A model generated the notes under the pieces. That model did not search any database and was not told the DNA's origin. It saw only the letters and a program-made list of their open reading frames with translations. Positions 40,985-49,098 of a stretch of 52,241 nt of DNA are shown one piece after another; positions within the stretch are counted from its first letter, which is position 1; each line of letters starts with the position of its first letter. This DNA comes from an uncultured Azohydromonas sp. (lineage in GTDB: Bacteria; Pseudomonadota; Gammaproteobacteria; Burkholderiales; Burkholderiaceae_C), in assembly GCF_937926365.1 (NCBI RefSeq), contig NZ_CALAOH010000215.1:1-52241 (forward strand). Reading direction: 5' to 3'. A program made the translations under genes and the position numbers.

Positions 40985-41518
40985 TCAGTCCTGCCAGGCG
41001 TGGCGGTGGCGCTCGTCGAGACCAGCGGGAAAGCGCAGGCCGCGCTCGTCGAAGTTGCCGCGGTCGGCCCCGCTGTGGCAGGCGGCGCAGTTGGCGGCGC
41101 TCTTGACGCTGGCGTGCTTCCATACCGCGGCGTCGATGCCGCGGTGCTCGCGCCTGAACCAGTTCGACTGCGTGATGCGGTCCTGGGGCGGCTCCTCGGC
41201 GACGCGCTTGTAGGTGCCGGCATGGGCCTGCAGCCAGGCGGCCAGCTGCTGGACCGTCTTCTCGTCCAGCGACGCGTCCGTGCCGTAGTGCTTGTCCAGG
41301 CCCGACATCACGCGCTGCCACGAGAGCGCCGGCAGCATGCCGGGCGGGTAGGCGGTGTGGCAGGAGCCGCACTCCTGTGTGTAGGCCTTGGGCGTGTTCG
41401 CGGGCAGCAGCTGGCGCTCGTCGGCCTGGGCCGGGAGCGCCGCCGCCAGGGCCAGCAGCAGCCAGGCGGCCCAGGGCAGCGACGGATGTGACGGCAGGCG
41501 GTGGAATTGCGCGTTCAT
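40985..41518 (-). CDS. Diheme cytochrome c (DHC family)
   Basis: The 177-residue periplasmic protein has a signal peptide (PSLPWAAWLLLALAAALPAQA) cleaved near ADE, then CGSCHTAYPPGMLPAL (haem 1) and NCAACHSGADRGNF (haem 2), matching the DHC family. It presumably carries electrons from the cytochrome b561 encoded 20 bp downstream to the DUF1924/SHP-like cytochrome encoded just upstream. ATG 41518 is preceded by GGAGAA. Confidence 0.92.
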   Translation of the reverse strand: MNAQFHRLPSHPSLPWAAWLLLALAAALPAQADERQLLPANTPKAYTQECGSCHTAYPPGMLPALSWQRVMSGLDKHYGTDASLDEKTVQQLAAWLQAHAGTYKRVAEEPPQDRITQSNWFRREHRGIDAAVWKHASVKSAANCAACHSGADRGNFDERGLRFPAGLDERHRHAWQD

Positions 41519-41547
41519 CGACGTTCTCCTCGGTGAAGGGTCGAGCC

Positions 41548-41985
41548 TCAGCGCATGAGGCCGAGCAGGTAGGCCAGCACGTCGGCCTTTTCGGTGGGCG
41601 TGCATTCGCGCTGCGCGACGTCCTTGCAGTTGCGACGGAACCACTTGTCGACCTTCGCGGTGTCCGTGAAGGACTGTGGATTGAAGGCCGGTGCCAGTGC
41701 CGCGATGGGCTTGCCGGTGCTGGCATGCTTGCCGGCACTCGTGGGCGGGTTGCCATGGCACGACGCGCAGGACCACTCGCCGCCATGGCGGCTGGTGAAG
41801 AAGATCCGGCCGCGCTCGGCCTGGCCCGGGGTAGCGGCCTGGGCGCTGAAGCGCTCCAGTTGCTGGGCCGCCGTGGTATCGCCAGCCCGGACCGTGCCGG
41901 CTGCCGCGGCAAGGCAGGCCGCCAGCATGACCGCAGGCAGCCAGTGAGGGCAGCGATCTTTGATCCAGGTCAGCTTGGCGTTCAT
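41548..41985 (-). CDS. DUF1924 monohaem cytochrome c (SHP-like)
   Basis: The 145-residue protein has a signal peptide (HWLPAVMLAACLAAAAGTVRA), an N-terminal helix, GRIFFTSRHGGEWSCASCHG with the CxxCH haem site (about 72-78), and NCKDVAQRECTPTEKADVLA, whose two cysteines may form the disulfide seen in the family. SHP (sphaeroides haem protein) has an unusual Asn-ligated haem that binds oxygen or NO. A similar role is inferred from the family and the DHC neighbour. It is the first gene of the SHP-DHC-cyt b unit. Confidence 0.9.
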   Translation of the reverse strand: MNAKLTWIKDRCPHWLPAVMLAACLAAAAGTVRAGDTTAAQQLERFSAQAATPGQAERGRIFFTSRHGGEWSCASCHGNPPTSAGKHASTGKPIAALAPAFNPQSFTDTAKVDKWFRRNCKDVAQRECTPTEKADVLAYLLGLMR

Positions 41986-42105
41986 TGCGGGTTCCTCGCG
42001 GCGGTGTCGTTGCGGGTGTTGGAGGCATTCTTCGCAACGAGGCCTGAACGTTTCCTGAACCGGCTGTTCATCTGCGGTTCAGCCAAGACGCCGAAGACTG
42101 GCCGC

Positions 42106-42498
42106 ATGACATACCCGCCTCGCTCCCTCCCGGCCACCGGCCCCGGTGCGGTTCGGCCGGCGCGCATCAGCCGGCAAATGCCCTGGCTGCTGGCGGCTTG
42201 TGTGCTGTGGATGGCCTTGCTGGCGCACGCCGACGAGAGTGACCACGAGCGCGCCCGGGACGCAGTGCAGTCAGGCCAGGCGCTGGCGCTGCCCGTGCTG
42301 CTGGAGCGGCTGCAACGCTCCCACCCGGGCCAGGTGCTGGAGATCGAGCTCGAGCGCGACGACGGGCGCTGGGTTTACGAGGTGAAGCTCCTGCAGCCCG
42401 GCGGCCAGGTGCTGAAGCTGGCGGTCGATGCCCGAGCGGCCGAGGTGTTGAAGCAGCGCCCCAAGGGCCCGCCGCCGGCGCAGGGGCCGGCCCGGTAA
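42106..42498 (+). CDS. PepSY-domain periplasmic protein
   Basis: The 130-residue protein has a long N-terminus with one hydrophobic segment (MPWLLAACVLWMALLAHA) that probably serves as a signal sequence, followed by a PepSY domain (ERARDAVQSGQALALPVLLE, VLEIELERDDGRWVYEVKLL, LAVDARAAEVL). PepSY proteins of this type are common beside PmrAB/QseBC-like two-component genes and may modulate the sensor. It is divergent from the SHP gene (120 bp gap, so a shared control region) and 27 bp upstream of the response regulator. Confidence 0.88.
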   Translation: MTYPPRSLPATGPGAVRPARISRQMPWLLAACVLWMALLAHADESDHERARDAVQSGQALALPVLLERLQRSHPGQVLEIELERDDGRWVYEVKLLQPGGQVLKLAVDARAAEVLKQRPKGPPPAQGPAR

Positions 42499-42525
42499 GG
42501 GACTGAGGAACACGAGGGAGGCACG

Positions 42526-43188
42526 ATGAGATTGCTGCTGGTTGAGGACGAACCCACCTTGCGGACGCAGCTGCGCACTGCCTTGCAGCAAGCCGGCTAT
42601 GCCGTGGACGAGGCCGACAACGGCCGCGACGCCGAGCACCTGGGCGACACCGAGCCGTTCGACGCGGTCGTGCTCGACCTCGGGTTGCCGATCGTCGACG
42701 GGCTGACGGTGCTGCAGCACTGGCGCAGCGCCGGGCGGACCATGCCGGTGCTCATCCTCACCGCCCGCGACAGCTGGCACGAGAAGGTGGCGGGCATCGA
42801 CGCCGGTGCCGACGACTACCTGGCCAAGCCGTTCCACATGGAGGAGCTGCTCGCTCGCGTGCGGGCCCTTATCCGGCGTGCCCAGGGGCTGGCTTCGCCG
42901 CTGCTGCAGTGCGGTGCCTTGAGTCTGGACACCCGCAGTGGCCGCGTGACCGTCGGCGGCCGTCCGGTGCCCTTGACCTCGCACGAGTACCGGCTGCTGT
43001 CCTACCTGATGCACCGGCCCGGCCAGGTGGTGTCACGCACCGAGCTCACCGAGCACCTGTACGCCCAGGACTTCGACCGGGACTCCAACACGGTCGAGGT
43101 CTTCATCGCCCGGCTGCGCCGCAAGCTGCCTGCCGACGCCATCGAGACGGTGCGCGGCCTGGGCTACCGGCTCGCGCACGTCGCGTGA
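42526..43188 (+). CDS. OmpR-family response regulator
   Basis: The 220-residue protein has a receiver domain with acidic pair LLVEDEPTLRTQLRTAL (about 4-20), phospho-acceptor FDAVVLDLGLPIVDG (Asp about 51) and Lys in DDYLAKPFHMEELLARV. The winged-helix DNA-binding domain contains PVPLTSHEYRLLSYLMHRPG and SNTVEVFIARLRRKL. It is PmrA/PhoP/QseB-like. It likely controls the divergent SHP-DHC-cyt b genes and its own operon, by inference from position. Confidence 0.94.
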   Translation: MRLLLVEDEPTLRTQLRTALQQAGYAVDEADNGRDAEHLGDTEPFDAVVLDLGLPIVDGLTVLQHWRSAGRTMPVLILTARDSWHEKVAGIDAGADDYLAKPFHMEELLARVRALIRRAQGLASPLLQCGALSLDTRSGRVTVGGRPVPLTSHEYRLLSYLMHRPGQVVSRTELTEHLYAQDFDRDSNTVEVFIARLRRKLPADAIETVRGLGYRLAHVA

Positions 43189-43190
43189 GG

Positions 43191-44681
43191 ATGGGCATGG
43201 CGTTGCCGTTGCGGTTGCCGCGGTCGCTTCGCTGGCGGCTGCTGGCGGCCACGCTTGTGGCCACGGCCGTGGCCGTCCTGCTCGCGGGCTGGCTGCTGTC
43301 CGGACTGTTCCGCGAACACGTCACCCGCCAGCTCGTGGCAACGCTGACCACCGAGCTCGACCAGGTGACGGCGCGGTTTGAGGTGGATGCCAACGGGCAG
43401 CCCTTGCTCGATCCGGCACGGCTGAGCGATCCGAGGTGGACCCGGCCATATTCGGGCCTGTACTGGCAGATTGACGAGATGGCGGGCGCAGCGCCCCGAC
43501 GCGGCGTGCTGCGCTCCCGCTCGCTGTGGGACGCCGAGTTGCAAGCGCCTGCGGATGCGCCGGCAGACGGCGAAGTCCACGTGCACGAGGCCGCCGGGCC
43601 TGGGGGCGCCGAGCTGCTGCTGGTGGAGCGCACGGTGTGCATGGCTGCCGGCGGTGCCCCGGCTTGGCGCCTGCTGGTCGCGGCCGATCGCGGTGACATG
43701 GCCGCGGCGGTCGCCCAATTCAATCGGCTCCTGGCGGCTTCGCTGGCGGTGCTGCTGGGCTTGCTCATGGCGGCAGCCACGGCGCAGGTGGCCATGGGCC
43801 TGGCACCGCTCAAGGCGCTGCGGCGCGGGCTCAACGCCGTGCGCGAGGGCCGGCAGCAGTTCCTGGAAGGGGAGTTTCCGCACGAGGTCCAGCCGCTGGT
43901 CGACGACTTCAACGGCGTGCTGCAGCGAAACACCGAGATCGTGGTTCGCGCCCGGACACAGGCCGGAAACCTGGCCCACGCCATCAAGACGCCGTTGGCC
44001 GTGATGGCACAGGGAGCGACTTCGGCACAGCAGCATCCCGCGGCGCTGGCGGCGTTGCCTGCATTCGTGGTCGACCAGGTGGAGATGGTGCGTCGCCACG
44101 TCAACTGGCATCTGGCCCGCTCGCGTGCCGCGGCGGCGCAGGGCATGCCGGGCGTGCGCGCCGAGGTGGCGCCGATCGTGCAAGCGCTCGTGCGCGTGAT
44201 GTCGCACGTGCATGCTGAGCGCGGACTGGCGTTCGACATCGACGTCGTGGAGCCCGGACTGGCCTTTGCCGGGGAGGAGCAGGACCTGCAGGAGATGCTG
44301 GGCAACCTGATCGACAACGCCTGCAAGTGGGCGCGCAGCTCGGTGCATATCGCGGCGTCCCGGGTACCCGAGGCAGGGACACCGCAACTGCGCCTGGTCG
44401 TCGAGGACGACGGGCCGGGCATTGCGGCCGAGGAGCGCAAGCATGCCTTGTCGCGCGGCGTGCGCCTGGACGAGGCCGCACCCGGCAGCGGCCTGGGGCT
44501 GGCGATCGTGCAGGAGCTCGCCGAGCTCTACGGCGGCAAGCTGACGCTGTGCAGCGGACGGCTCGGCGGGTTGAAGGTCGAGTTGCTGCTGCCCCGCACT
44601 CGCTCGGCGATGCCTTCCACAACAGTGCCCAATCGGCTGGCTGATGACGTTGCAGTTACCGACGGCCACACCGGGCACTGA
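43191..44681 (+). CDS. Sensor histidine kinase
   Basis: The 496-residue kinase has two membrane helices (about 16-38 and 180-200) around a periplasmic domain of some 140 residues. The H-box is NLAHAIKTPLAVMAQG, the N-box NLIDNACKWARS, and the G-boxes VVEDDGPGIAAEE and GSGLGLAIVQELAELYGG. It is PhoQ-like in its cytoplasmic half. It starts two bases after the regulator stop, so they are co-translated. The signal is unknown. The neighbouring metal ATPase and cytochromes suggest redox or metal stress. Confidence 0.92.
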   Translation: MGMALPLRLPRSLRWRLLAATLVATAVAVLLAGWLLSGLFREHVTRQLVATLTTELDQVTARFEVDANGQPLLDPARLSDPRWTRPYSGLYWQIDEMAGAAPRRGVLRSRSLWDAELQAPADAPADGEVHVHEAAGPGGAELLLVERTVCMAAGGAPAWRLLVAADRGDMAAAVAQFNRLLAASLAVLLGLLMAAATAQVAMGLAPLKALRRGLNAVREGRQQFLEGEFPHEVQPLVDDFNGVLQRNTEIVVRARTQAGNLAHAIKTPLAVMAQGATSAQQHPAALAALPAFVVDQVEMVRRHVNWHLARSRAAAAQGMPGVRAEVAPIVQALVRVMSHVHAERGLAFDIDVVEPGLAFAGEEQDLQEMLGNLIDNACKWARSSVHIAASRVPEAGTPQLRLVVEDDGPGIAAEERKHALSRGVRLDEAAPGSGLGLAIVQELAELYGGKLTLCSGRLGGLKVELLLPRTRSAMPSTTVPNRLADDVAVTDGHTGH

Positions 44682-44735
44682 ACCAGCCTGCACTTCGTGT
44701 CGCAACCGCTGTCACATGGTCGGTGGTGAGTGCAG

Positions 44736-44987
44736 TCAAAGTCCGATGCGTTTCAAAGCCGACTGCAGACCCACGACGCCGCCGACGTGCTGCTCGTTGA
44801 TGAAGACCTGGGGCAGTTGCTGCACGCGCAGGTCAAAGCGTTTGAGGAACGCCGTGCGCTGGCCCTGGTCGTGGATCTGGATGAGCTCGAACGGCAAGCC
44901 CTTGCTGTGCAGCAGCTTCTTTGCGGTGTCGCATTGAGGGCAGGCGGGCTGGCTGTAGACGACGATCCTGAAGTTCATGAATGGCAT
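44736..44987 (-). CDS. Glutaredoxin-like protein
   Basis: The 83-residue protein has the thioredoxin fold of GrxC-type proteins: FRIVVYSQPACPQCDTAKKL with active site CPQC (about 15-18), LPQVFINEQHVGG (cis-Pro region) and GLQSALKRIG at the end. It reduces disulfides or glutathione mixed disulfides in the cytosol. ATG 44987 or 44978 can serve as start. It is convergent with the histidine kinase gene. Confidence 0.93.
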   Translation of the reverse strand: MPFMNFRIVVYSQPACPQCDTAKKLLHSKGLPFELIQIHDQGQRTAFLKRFDLRVQQLPQVFINEQHVGGVVGLQSALKRIGL

Positions 44988-45967
44988 GGTGGCGCGAAGG
45001 CCGCCAGTATCCATGCATCTGAAACGACCGCACTGCACAACATACCTGAAATCTCTCAACTACTCCCAGACCAAGTCCCATCCTCCCCTGATCGCCCTTT
45101 CTCCCCCTCCCCCTACCTCTCACGGCCGAAAAGACGCGGACCAAAGACCGAGCTGGGCAGGGAGGCGGGCTTCCCCTTCTCCCCCCTTCAACAGCGCGAC
45201 CGGATCAGGCACATCAGAACCACGAGGAGCCCCTACCCCACCCAACACCCCCTCCTGACCCGCCCTTTTCCCCCTATCCCCACCTCGAAGCCCAGGGCCG
45301 CGAAAAAAGTCCAGGCTGAACAGGCAGGCTGTCTTGCCCTGACTCCCCCTCAAAGCCACGGCGCGTGCAGGAGAGAGACGGCTGGGCCTCGACCGGCCTC
45401 AAAGGATTCAGGGCCGAGCGAAGAGGCATCTGTTGGGCAGGAAGGTAACCGGTATGTTGTAGGGTACGTGCGGCATGCGTTGCGCGCCGCCGCTGCTGGA
45501 ACTGCAGGATCGGTTCGCTGACTCCTGACGGAGATTGCGACAACGATGCCGGCCCCAAATGTCAAGGCCGGCCGCGCAAGGTCTTACCCTGAAGCATGAC
45601 ACGCGTGCTGGTGGCGTTGCCTGTACGATCACAGGTGAGCGAACAACAGTCAGCGGACTTGCTTGATTATCAGTGGTCGCTGGGTCGATTATTAATGCCT
45701 CACAAACATACGAACTAAACACCATTATTCAAAATCAACCTATGTGAATTTTTCGTTTTTTTCTGGAAAATGGTGCACTGAAACCTATTTCTCTAAGCTT
45801 GGATCACTGAGGCTCTTTGGTACAGATGCTATCGTAGAAAATCTAATTTTTATGATCTTACAAAATTGATGCATTGCTGAATGCTTTCGCTTGCTCGACG
45901 AAGAAGCGCACCAATTTCCTTTATACCCACGACCGTCCCAATTCAGTCGGAGGCCCAACCTCTGGCG
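44988..45967. other. Non-coding stretch: pyrimidine-rich then AT-rich
   Basis: No convincing gene is seen. About 45050-45360 is strongly C/T-rich and G-poor on the plus strand, with many CCCC runs. From about 45640 composition drops to AT-rich (for example TTTTTCGTTTTTTTCTGG near 45750). The AT-rich part borders the replication region and resembles the low-GC end of the window at 49560-52241 in composition. Confidence 0.5.
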
Positions 45968-46231
45968 TCATGTACGTATAACGCTGTTCTGCTTCAGTGT
46001 CTCGATTATCTCACGGACTATAACACTTGGTGAGACGGGAAGTACTTGAGTTAACACTTGACGAGAACTTATCCGCACATCAAGCCATTCGCCGTCCATA
46101 GAAAACCGCCAGTCTTGTTCTCCTAGCTTTGTAGCGTATTTCAATATTGGTTCACTTAACACGTAGCATAATTTAAGCGACACTTGCTGCGAGTCTGTGA
46201 GAGGTCCTTTGCAAACAAAAACTTGGTCCAA
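45968..46231 (-). CDS. Possible small low-GC hypothetical protein
   Basis: The 87-residue frame from TTG 46231 includes LTDSQQVSLKLCYVLSEPIL, EQDWRFSMDGEWLDVRISSR and SPSVIVREIIETLKQNSV, which read like real protein. There is no ATG, no clear ribosome-binding site, and the frame is closed just upstream, so it may be a remnant. It lies directly downstream of trfA in the same direction and has AT-rich codons unlike most of the window. Confidence 0.4.
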   Translation of the reverse strand: MDQVFVCKGPLTDSQQVSLKLCYVLSEPILKYATKLGEQDWRFSMDGEWLDVRISSRQVLTQVLPVSPSVIVREIIETLKQNSVIRT

Positions 46232-46301
46232 GTTTCCGCCCCATTAATTTTTTAATTCATCAAGATTTTGCCTCAGTTTTCGAACTGAAGCTACCAAACA
46301 G

Positions 46302-47222
46302 TCAGGCGACCGCCGTGGCACCGCGTGTTCGTGTCACGTTGAGCACACCAGCTTTTTCAATGCGCGACTTCGTAATTTCCCATGAGTCCAAGAATCGCTG
46401 GCGTTTAAGTTCATCCAATGCTTCAATCAAGCACAGGCGGAAAGACGCAACGCGCTTGTTCTTCGAACCACACATCCCGTGCAGCTTGGAGACGGAATAA
46501 GGGAACGGGTCCCTGTGCGTGCTGTAAAACGCATGAAGCCACTTTGCCAACGGTGAAAGCGCTAGGCGCTGCTCCCACTCGACCAACGAATAATTGGTAG
46601 GCAGATAGAGGGTCACCAGCGCCTTGCTCAGTTGCAGACCCCATACCGCACGATCGTCCTTGCCTTCGGCATCCCAGCGCAGCTCGGTAATCAAGTTGGT
46701 CACCAGCTGACGACCCGGGGCAATCCGCTCGTCCTTTATGCGGACTTCAGCGCCCTTGAGCCGCAGGACACAGTCTCGCAGTCGCTGGTAGTCCTTCTTG
46801 CTTCGGCCCCATCCCAGCGCAACAAGCATGGTGTGGGGAACCACCGTGAACTCTTGGCCCACATCGGTCATGCGTCCGAAATGGACGACCTGCAGCCACA
46901 CGTCCAGATCGTCCTGACGCAACTCCTCGCCAGAAAAAACCAGCTCGAACCCTTCCGCGGTGAACAGTGCGGTCGGCCCCGTGCGCTCACGCGGCTGTTT
47001 CCAATGAGACGCCGTGAACAGGGCGGCACGGGCGAAGTGGTTGCACAGGCCACGCAGCGGCTCGTGCCAAGGTTGGAACAGCTCGCCCTGCTCGCCCGTC
47101 TTGAGCGGCAAGGGCACACCGACAGCGCCCACACGCTCTACAGCAGCAGCGCGCAGACGGCTTTCAGCTTCGTCAGTGAGCTTCTTCATCCGCGCTCGGG
47201 CGGCAGCAGTAATCGCGGTCAT
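46302..47222 (-). CDS. trfA: Plasmid replication initiator, TrfA family
   Basis: The 306-residue product (from MTAITAAARARMKKL) matches TrfA in its characteristic blocks: FARAALFTA near the start, LDVWLQVVHFGRMTDVGQEF, ALGWGRSKKDYQRLRDCVLR, LSPLAKWLHAFYSTHRDPFP and LHGMCGSKNKRVASFRLCLI. TrfA binds iterons and recruits DnaA and helicase to open oriV. A longer in-frame start at 47330 adds 36 residues encoded by two iterons. TrfA of IncP plasmids is also made in two lengths, so both may be used. Iterons lie immediately upstream, which implies autoregulation by its own product. Confidence 0.92.
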   Translation of the reverse strand: MTAITAAARARMKKLTDEAESRLRAAAVERVGAVGVPLPLKTGEQGELFQPWHEPLRGLCNHFARAALFTASHWKQPRERTGPTALFTAEGFELVFSGEELRQDDLDVWLQVVHFGRMTDVGQEFTVVPHTMLVALGWGRSKKDYQRLRDCVLRLKGAEVRIKDERIAPGRQLVTNLITELRWDAEGKDDRAVWGLQLSKALVTLYLPTNYSLVEWEQRLALSPLAKWLHAFYSTHRDPFPYSVSKLHGMCGSKNKRVASFRLCLIEALDELKRQRFLDSWEITKSRIEKAGVLNVTRTRGATAVA

Positions 47223-47267
47223 GGTAAGCGGCGCGGACGTTGATCCTGCAAAGTTAGCACGGCCCCT

Positions 47268-47536
47268 TTCGTGTTTTGACGGACAGCTTTCGTGTTCTGA
47301 CGGACGTTTGATCCAGTCCGCCTCTGCCATCAGCCCAACATCGTGTTTTGACGGACAACGGCACTCGTGTTCTGACGGATGCGTCGGTTCGTGTTCTGAC
47401 GGACAGGTTTCGTCGTTCGACCGCAGATCCTTCGTGCTTTGATGGACACACTGCTTCGTGTTTTGACGGACACGTTTCGGGTTTTGACGGCAACACCATC
47501 GTGTTCTGACGGACAGTCTTCGTGTTTTGACGGCAC
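47268..47536. repeat. Iteron array of the plasmid origin (about 11 direct repeats)
   Basis: Copies of TTCGTGTTTTGACGGACAG or close variants (TTTT or TTCT core) start near 47269, 47289, 47341, 47364, 47388, 47409 (degenerate), 47431, 47455, 47476, 47499 and 47519. Spacing in the main block is 20-24 bp, about two helical turns, which is typical for initiator binding on one face. They lie directly upstream of, and partly within, the extended trfA frame. The array is not a CRISPR: the unit is contiguous and spacers are only a few bases. Confidence 0.9.
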
Positions 47537-47578
47537 GGCAACCTAAACTTTCTGAGCGCCGACAACAGCTTACGGTGG

Positions 47579-47622
47579 CTATCCACAGGCGTAATCTGTA
47601 TTTAACTTCTTCTAATCAGCCC
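47579..47622. promoter_or_regulatory. DnaA-box-like site and AT-rich unwinding region (oriV)
   Basis: CTATCCACA at 47579-47587 differs from the DnaA box TTATCCACA by one base. It is followed by GTAATCTGTATTTAACTTCT and further AT-rich sequence. Together with the adjacent iterons this forms a standard oriV layout: iterons, DnaA box, AT-rich DNA. Confidence 0.65.
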
Positions 47623-47661
47623 CGCGGCGACCGGCATGCTGGTTCTGGACGTCGCACGAGA

Positions 47662-47679
47662 TGTCCGTCAAAACACGAA
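47662..47679. repeat. Solitary iteron in inverted orientation
   Basis: TGTCCGTCAAAACACGAA is the exact reverse complement of the strongest iteron form (TTCGTGTTTTGACGGACA). It lies 126 bp beyond the array, across the DnaA box and AT-rich DNA. Single distal iterons in other plasmids help copy-number control by handcuffing. Confidence 0.8.
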
Positions 47680-48432
47680 TGGCAGCACAACGGCATGCCC
47701 AATGGCAAGAAACCGCTGACCAGAAAAAGGCACGGACCTACGGACGTCATCGGCTCTACAGGTGGCGTGCACCATCCTGGGCAGAGCAACCTTTGGCGAA
47801 TCCTGGGCATTGCAGTAACGCCGCGCGCTGGCCACATCGATCTGCCGGCACTTACCGAGGAGCCCAACGTGTGCTGGACGTAGTCATCCGCCCTCTCTAG
47901 GGACGTTTCGTGGTCTCGAACCGTCGGCGCCAACTAAGCCAGCCGGTGCCACAGCCCGGAGCCACCATAGGCCTCGGCGAAGGCGCGGGCCACGTGCTGC
48001 GTGAGCAGTTGGGGCGGCCAGCCCGCAGTCCTTTGACGCCAGTGCACAGCCGCCTGTCCATGCCCCGGTGAATCCGCGGTGAGCTTGATGGCCACGCTGA
48101 CGCTGGCCGCCATGCCAACGAAGCGCTCCTTGTCGATACGCTACAGGATGTCGCAGCCGGCCAAGCCGCACAGGAAAGCCAGCACGCCCCTTTACGCAGC
48201 GTGCCGTGTACGCCCTGTTCGGATTTTGAGGTGGCTGCTGAGCCAGCTCCAGGCCTGCCCATGGGTGGTATCGAAGGGCTGGACCAGCAGCACGGTGCAG
48301 GGAGCCGCTTCGCTTAAAGCCAGGCTGCGGAGTTGCCACTTTCCGCCGTGATGGCCCCCAACCAGCGTTGTCCGGAACATTCCTTGCCGACACGCATGGC
48401 GCCGGGCATGAGGCTCGGCCAAGGAGCCCACC
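47680..48432. other. No intact gene; possible decayed coding sequence
   Basis: Between the origin and the GST gene, frames on both strands are short. On the minus strand, segments such as HVARAFAEAYGGSGLWHRLA and FVGMAASVSVAIKLTADSPG lie in different frames. This could be an eroded gene with several frameshifts, but no family is recognised. Confidence 0.4.
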
Positions 48433-49098
48433 ATGATCACGCTCCATGGCTTCGCTCACCGCCTACCCGAGCTGGCAATGGGCCACACCCGCGATCTGCG
48501 CGTGCAATGGGCGCTGGAGGAAGTTGGTTTGCCCTACCGGGTGCGCGGCTTGGACCTGCTCGCCGGCGAGCTCAAGCGTGAGGAATTCGCCCGCCTCAGC
48601 CCGTTCCAGCAAGTGCCGGTGATCGAGGATGACGATATGGTGCTGAGCGAGTCCGGCGCCATCGTGCTGTACTTGGCGGAAAAGGCCGGCAAGCTGATTC
48701 CGCCCGACATGCGCGGCCGGGCCGAGGTGACGCGCTGGTGCTTCGCGGCGCTGACCAGCGTGGAGCCAACACTCATGCAGATTGCCTTCCTCGACGAAGG
48801 CATCGAGCCCGGGCCCGACGCGCCGCGGCGGCGCGCTTTCTACATCGAGCTGGCCGGGCGCTGGCTCGGCGGCATGCAGCGGCGCCTGTCGGAAGTGCTG
48901 TACCTTGCGGGCACGGAATTCACGGTGGCCGACATCCTGTTCACCACCGTGCTGCAGATCGTGGACGCGGGTGTGGTGACGCCCTACCCGGCGCTGGTGG
49001 ACTACCGCCGCCGCTGCGAGGCACGGCCGGCTTGGCAGCGCACGCTCGACGACTACAAACGGCGCCTGAATTTGGCGCCGGGGGCGGCGCGGCGTTGA
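48433..49098 (+). CDS. Glutathione S-transferase
   Basis: The 221-residue protein has a thioredoxin-fold N-terminal domain (MITLHGFAHRLPELAM, LEEVGLPYRVRGLDLLAGEL, LSPFQQVPVIEDDDMVLSES with the cis-Pro and the ES glutathione-binding pair, GAIVLYLAEKAGKLIP) and an all-helical C-terminal domain with TEFTVADILFTTVLQI (N-capping box). It should conjugate or reduce glutathione-linked substrates in the cytosol. The gene stands alone, in high-GC codon use, just before the low-GC island. Confidence 0.93.
   Translation: MITLHGFAHRLPELAMGHTRDLRVQWALEEVGLPYRVRGLDLLAGELKREEFARLSPFQQVPVIEDDDMVLSESGAIVLYLAEKAGKLIPPDMRGRAEVTRWCFAALTSVEPTLMQIAFLDEGIEPGPDAPRRRAFYIELAGRWLGGMQRRLSEVLYLAGTEFTVADILFTTVLQIVDAGVVTPYPALVDYRRRCEARPAWQRTLDDYKRRLNLAPGAARR

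Noticed and set aside
47268..47536. Possible CRISPR array from the iterons
   Set aside because: The repeats are spaced by only a few variable bases, lie beside a TrfA initiator and a DnaA-like box, and are standard oriV iterons.
47884..48459. 191-codon minus-strand frame upstream of the GST gene
   Set aside because: Composition is not protein-like over its length, plausible peptide segments fall in several frames, and no motif supports it.
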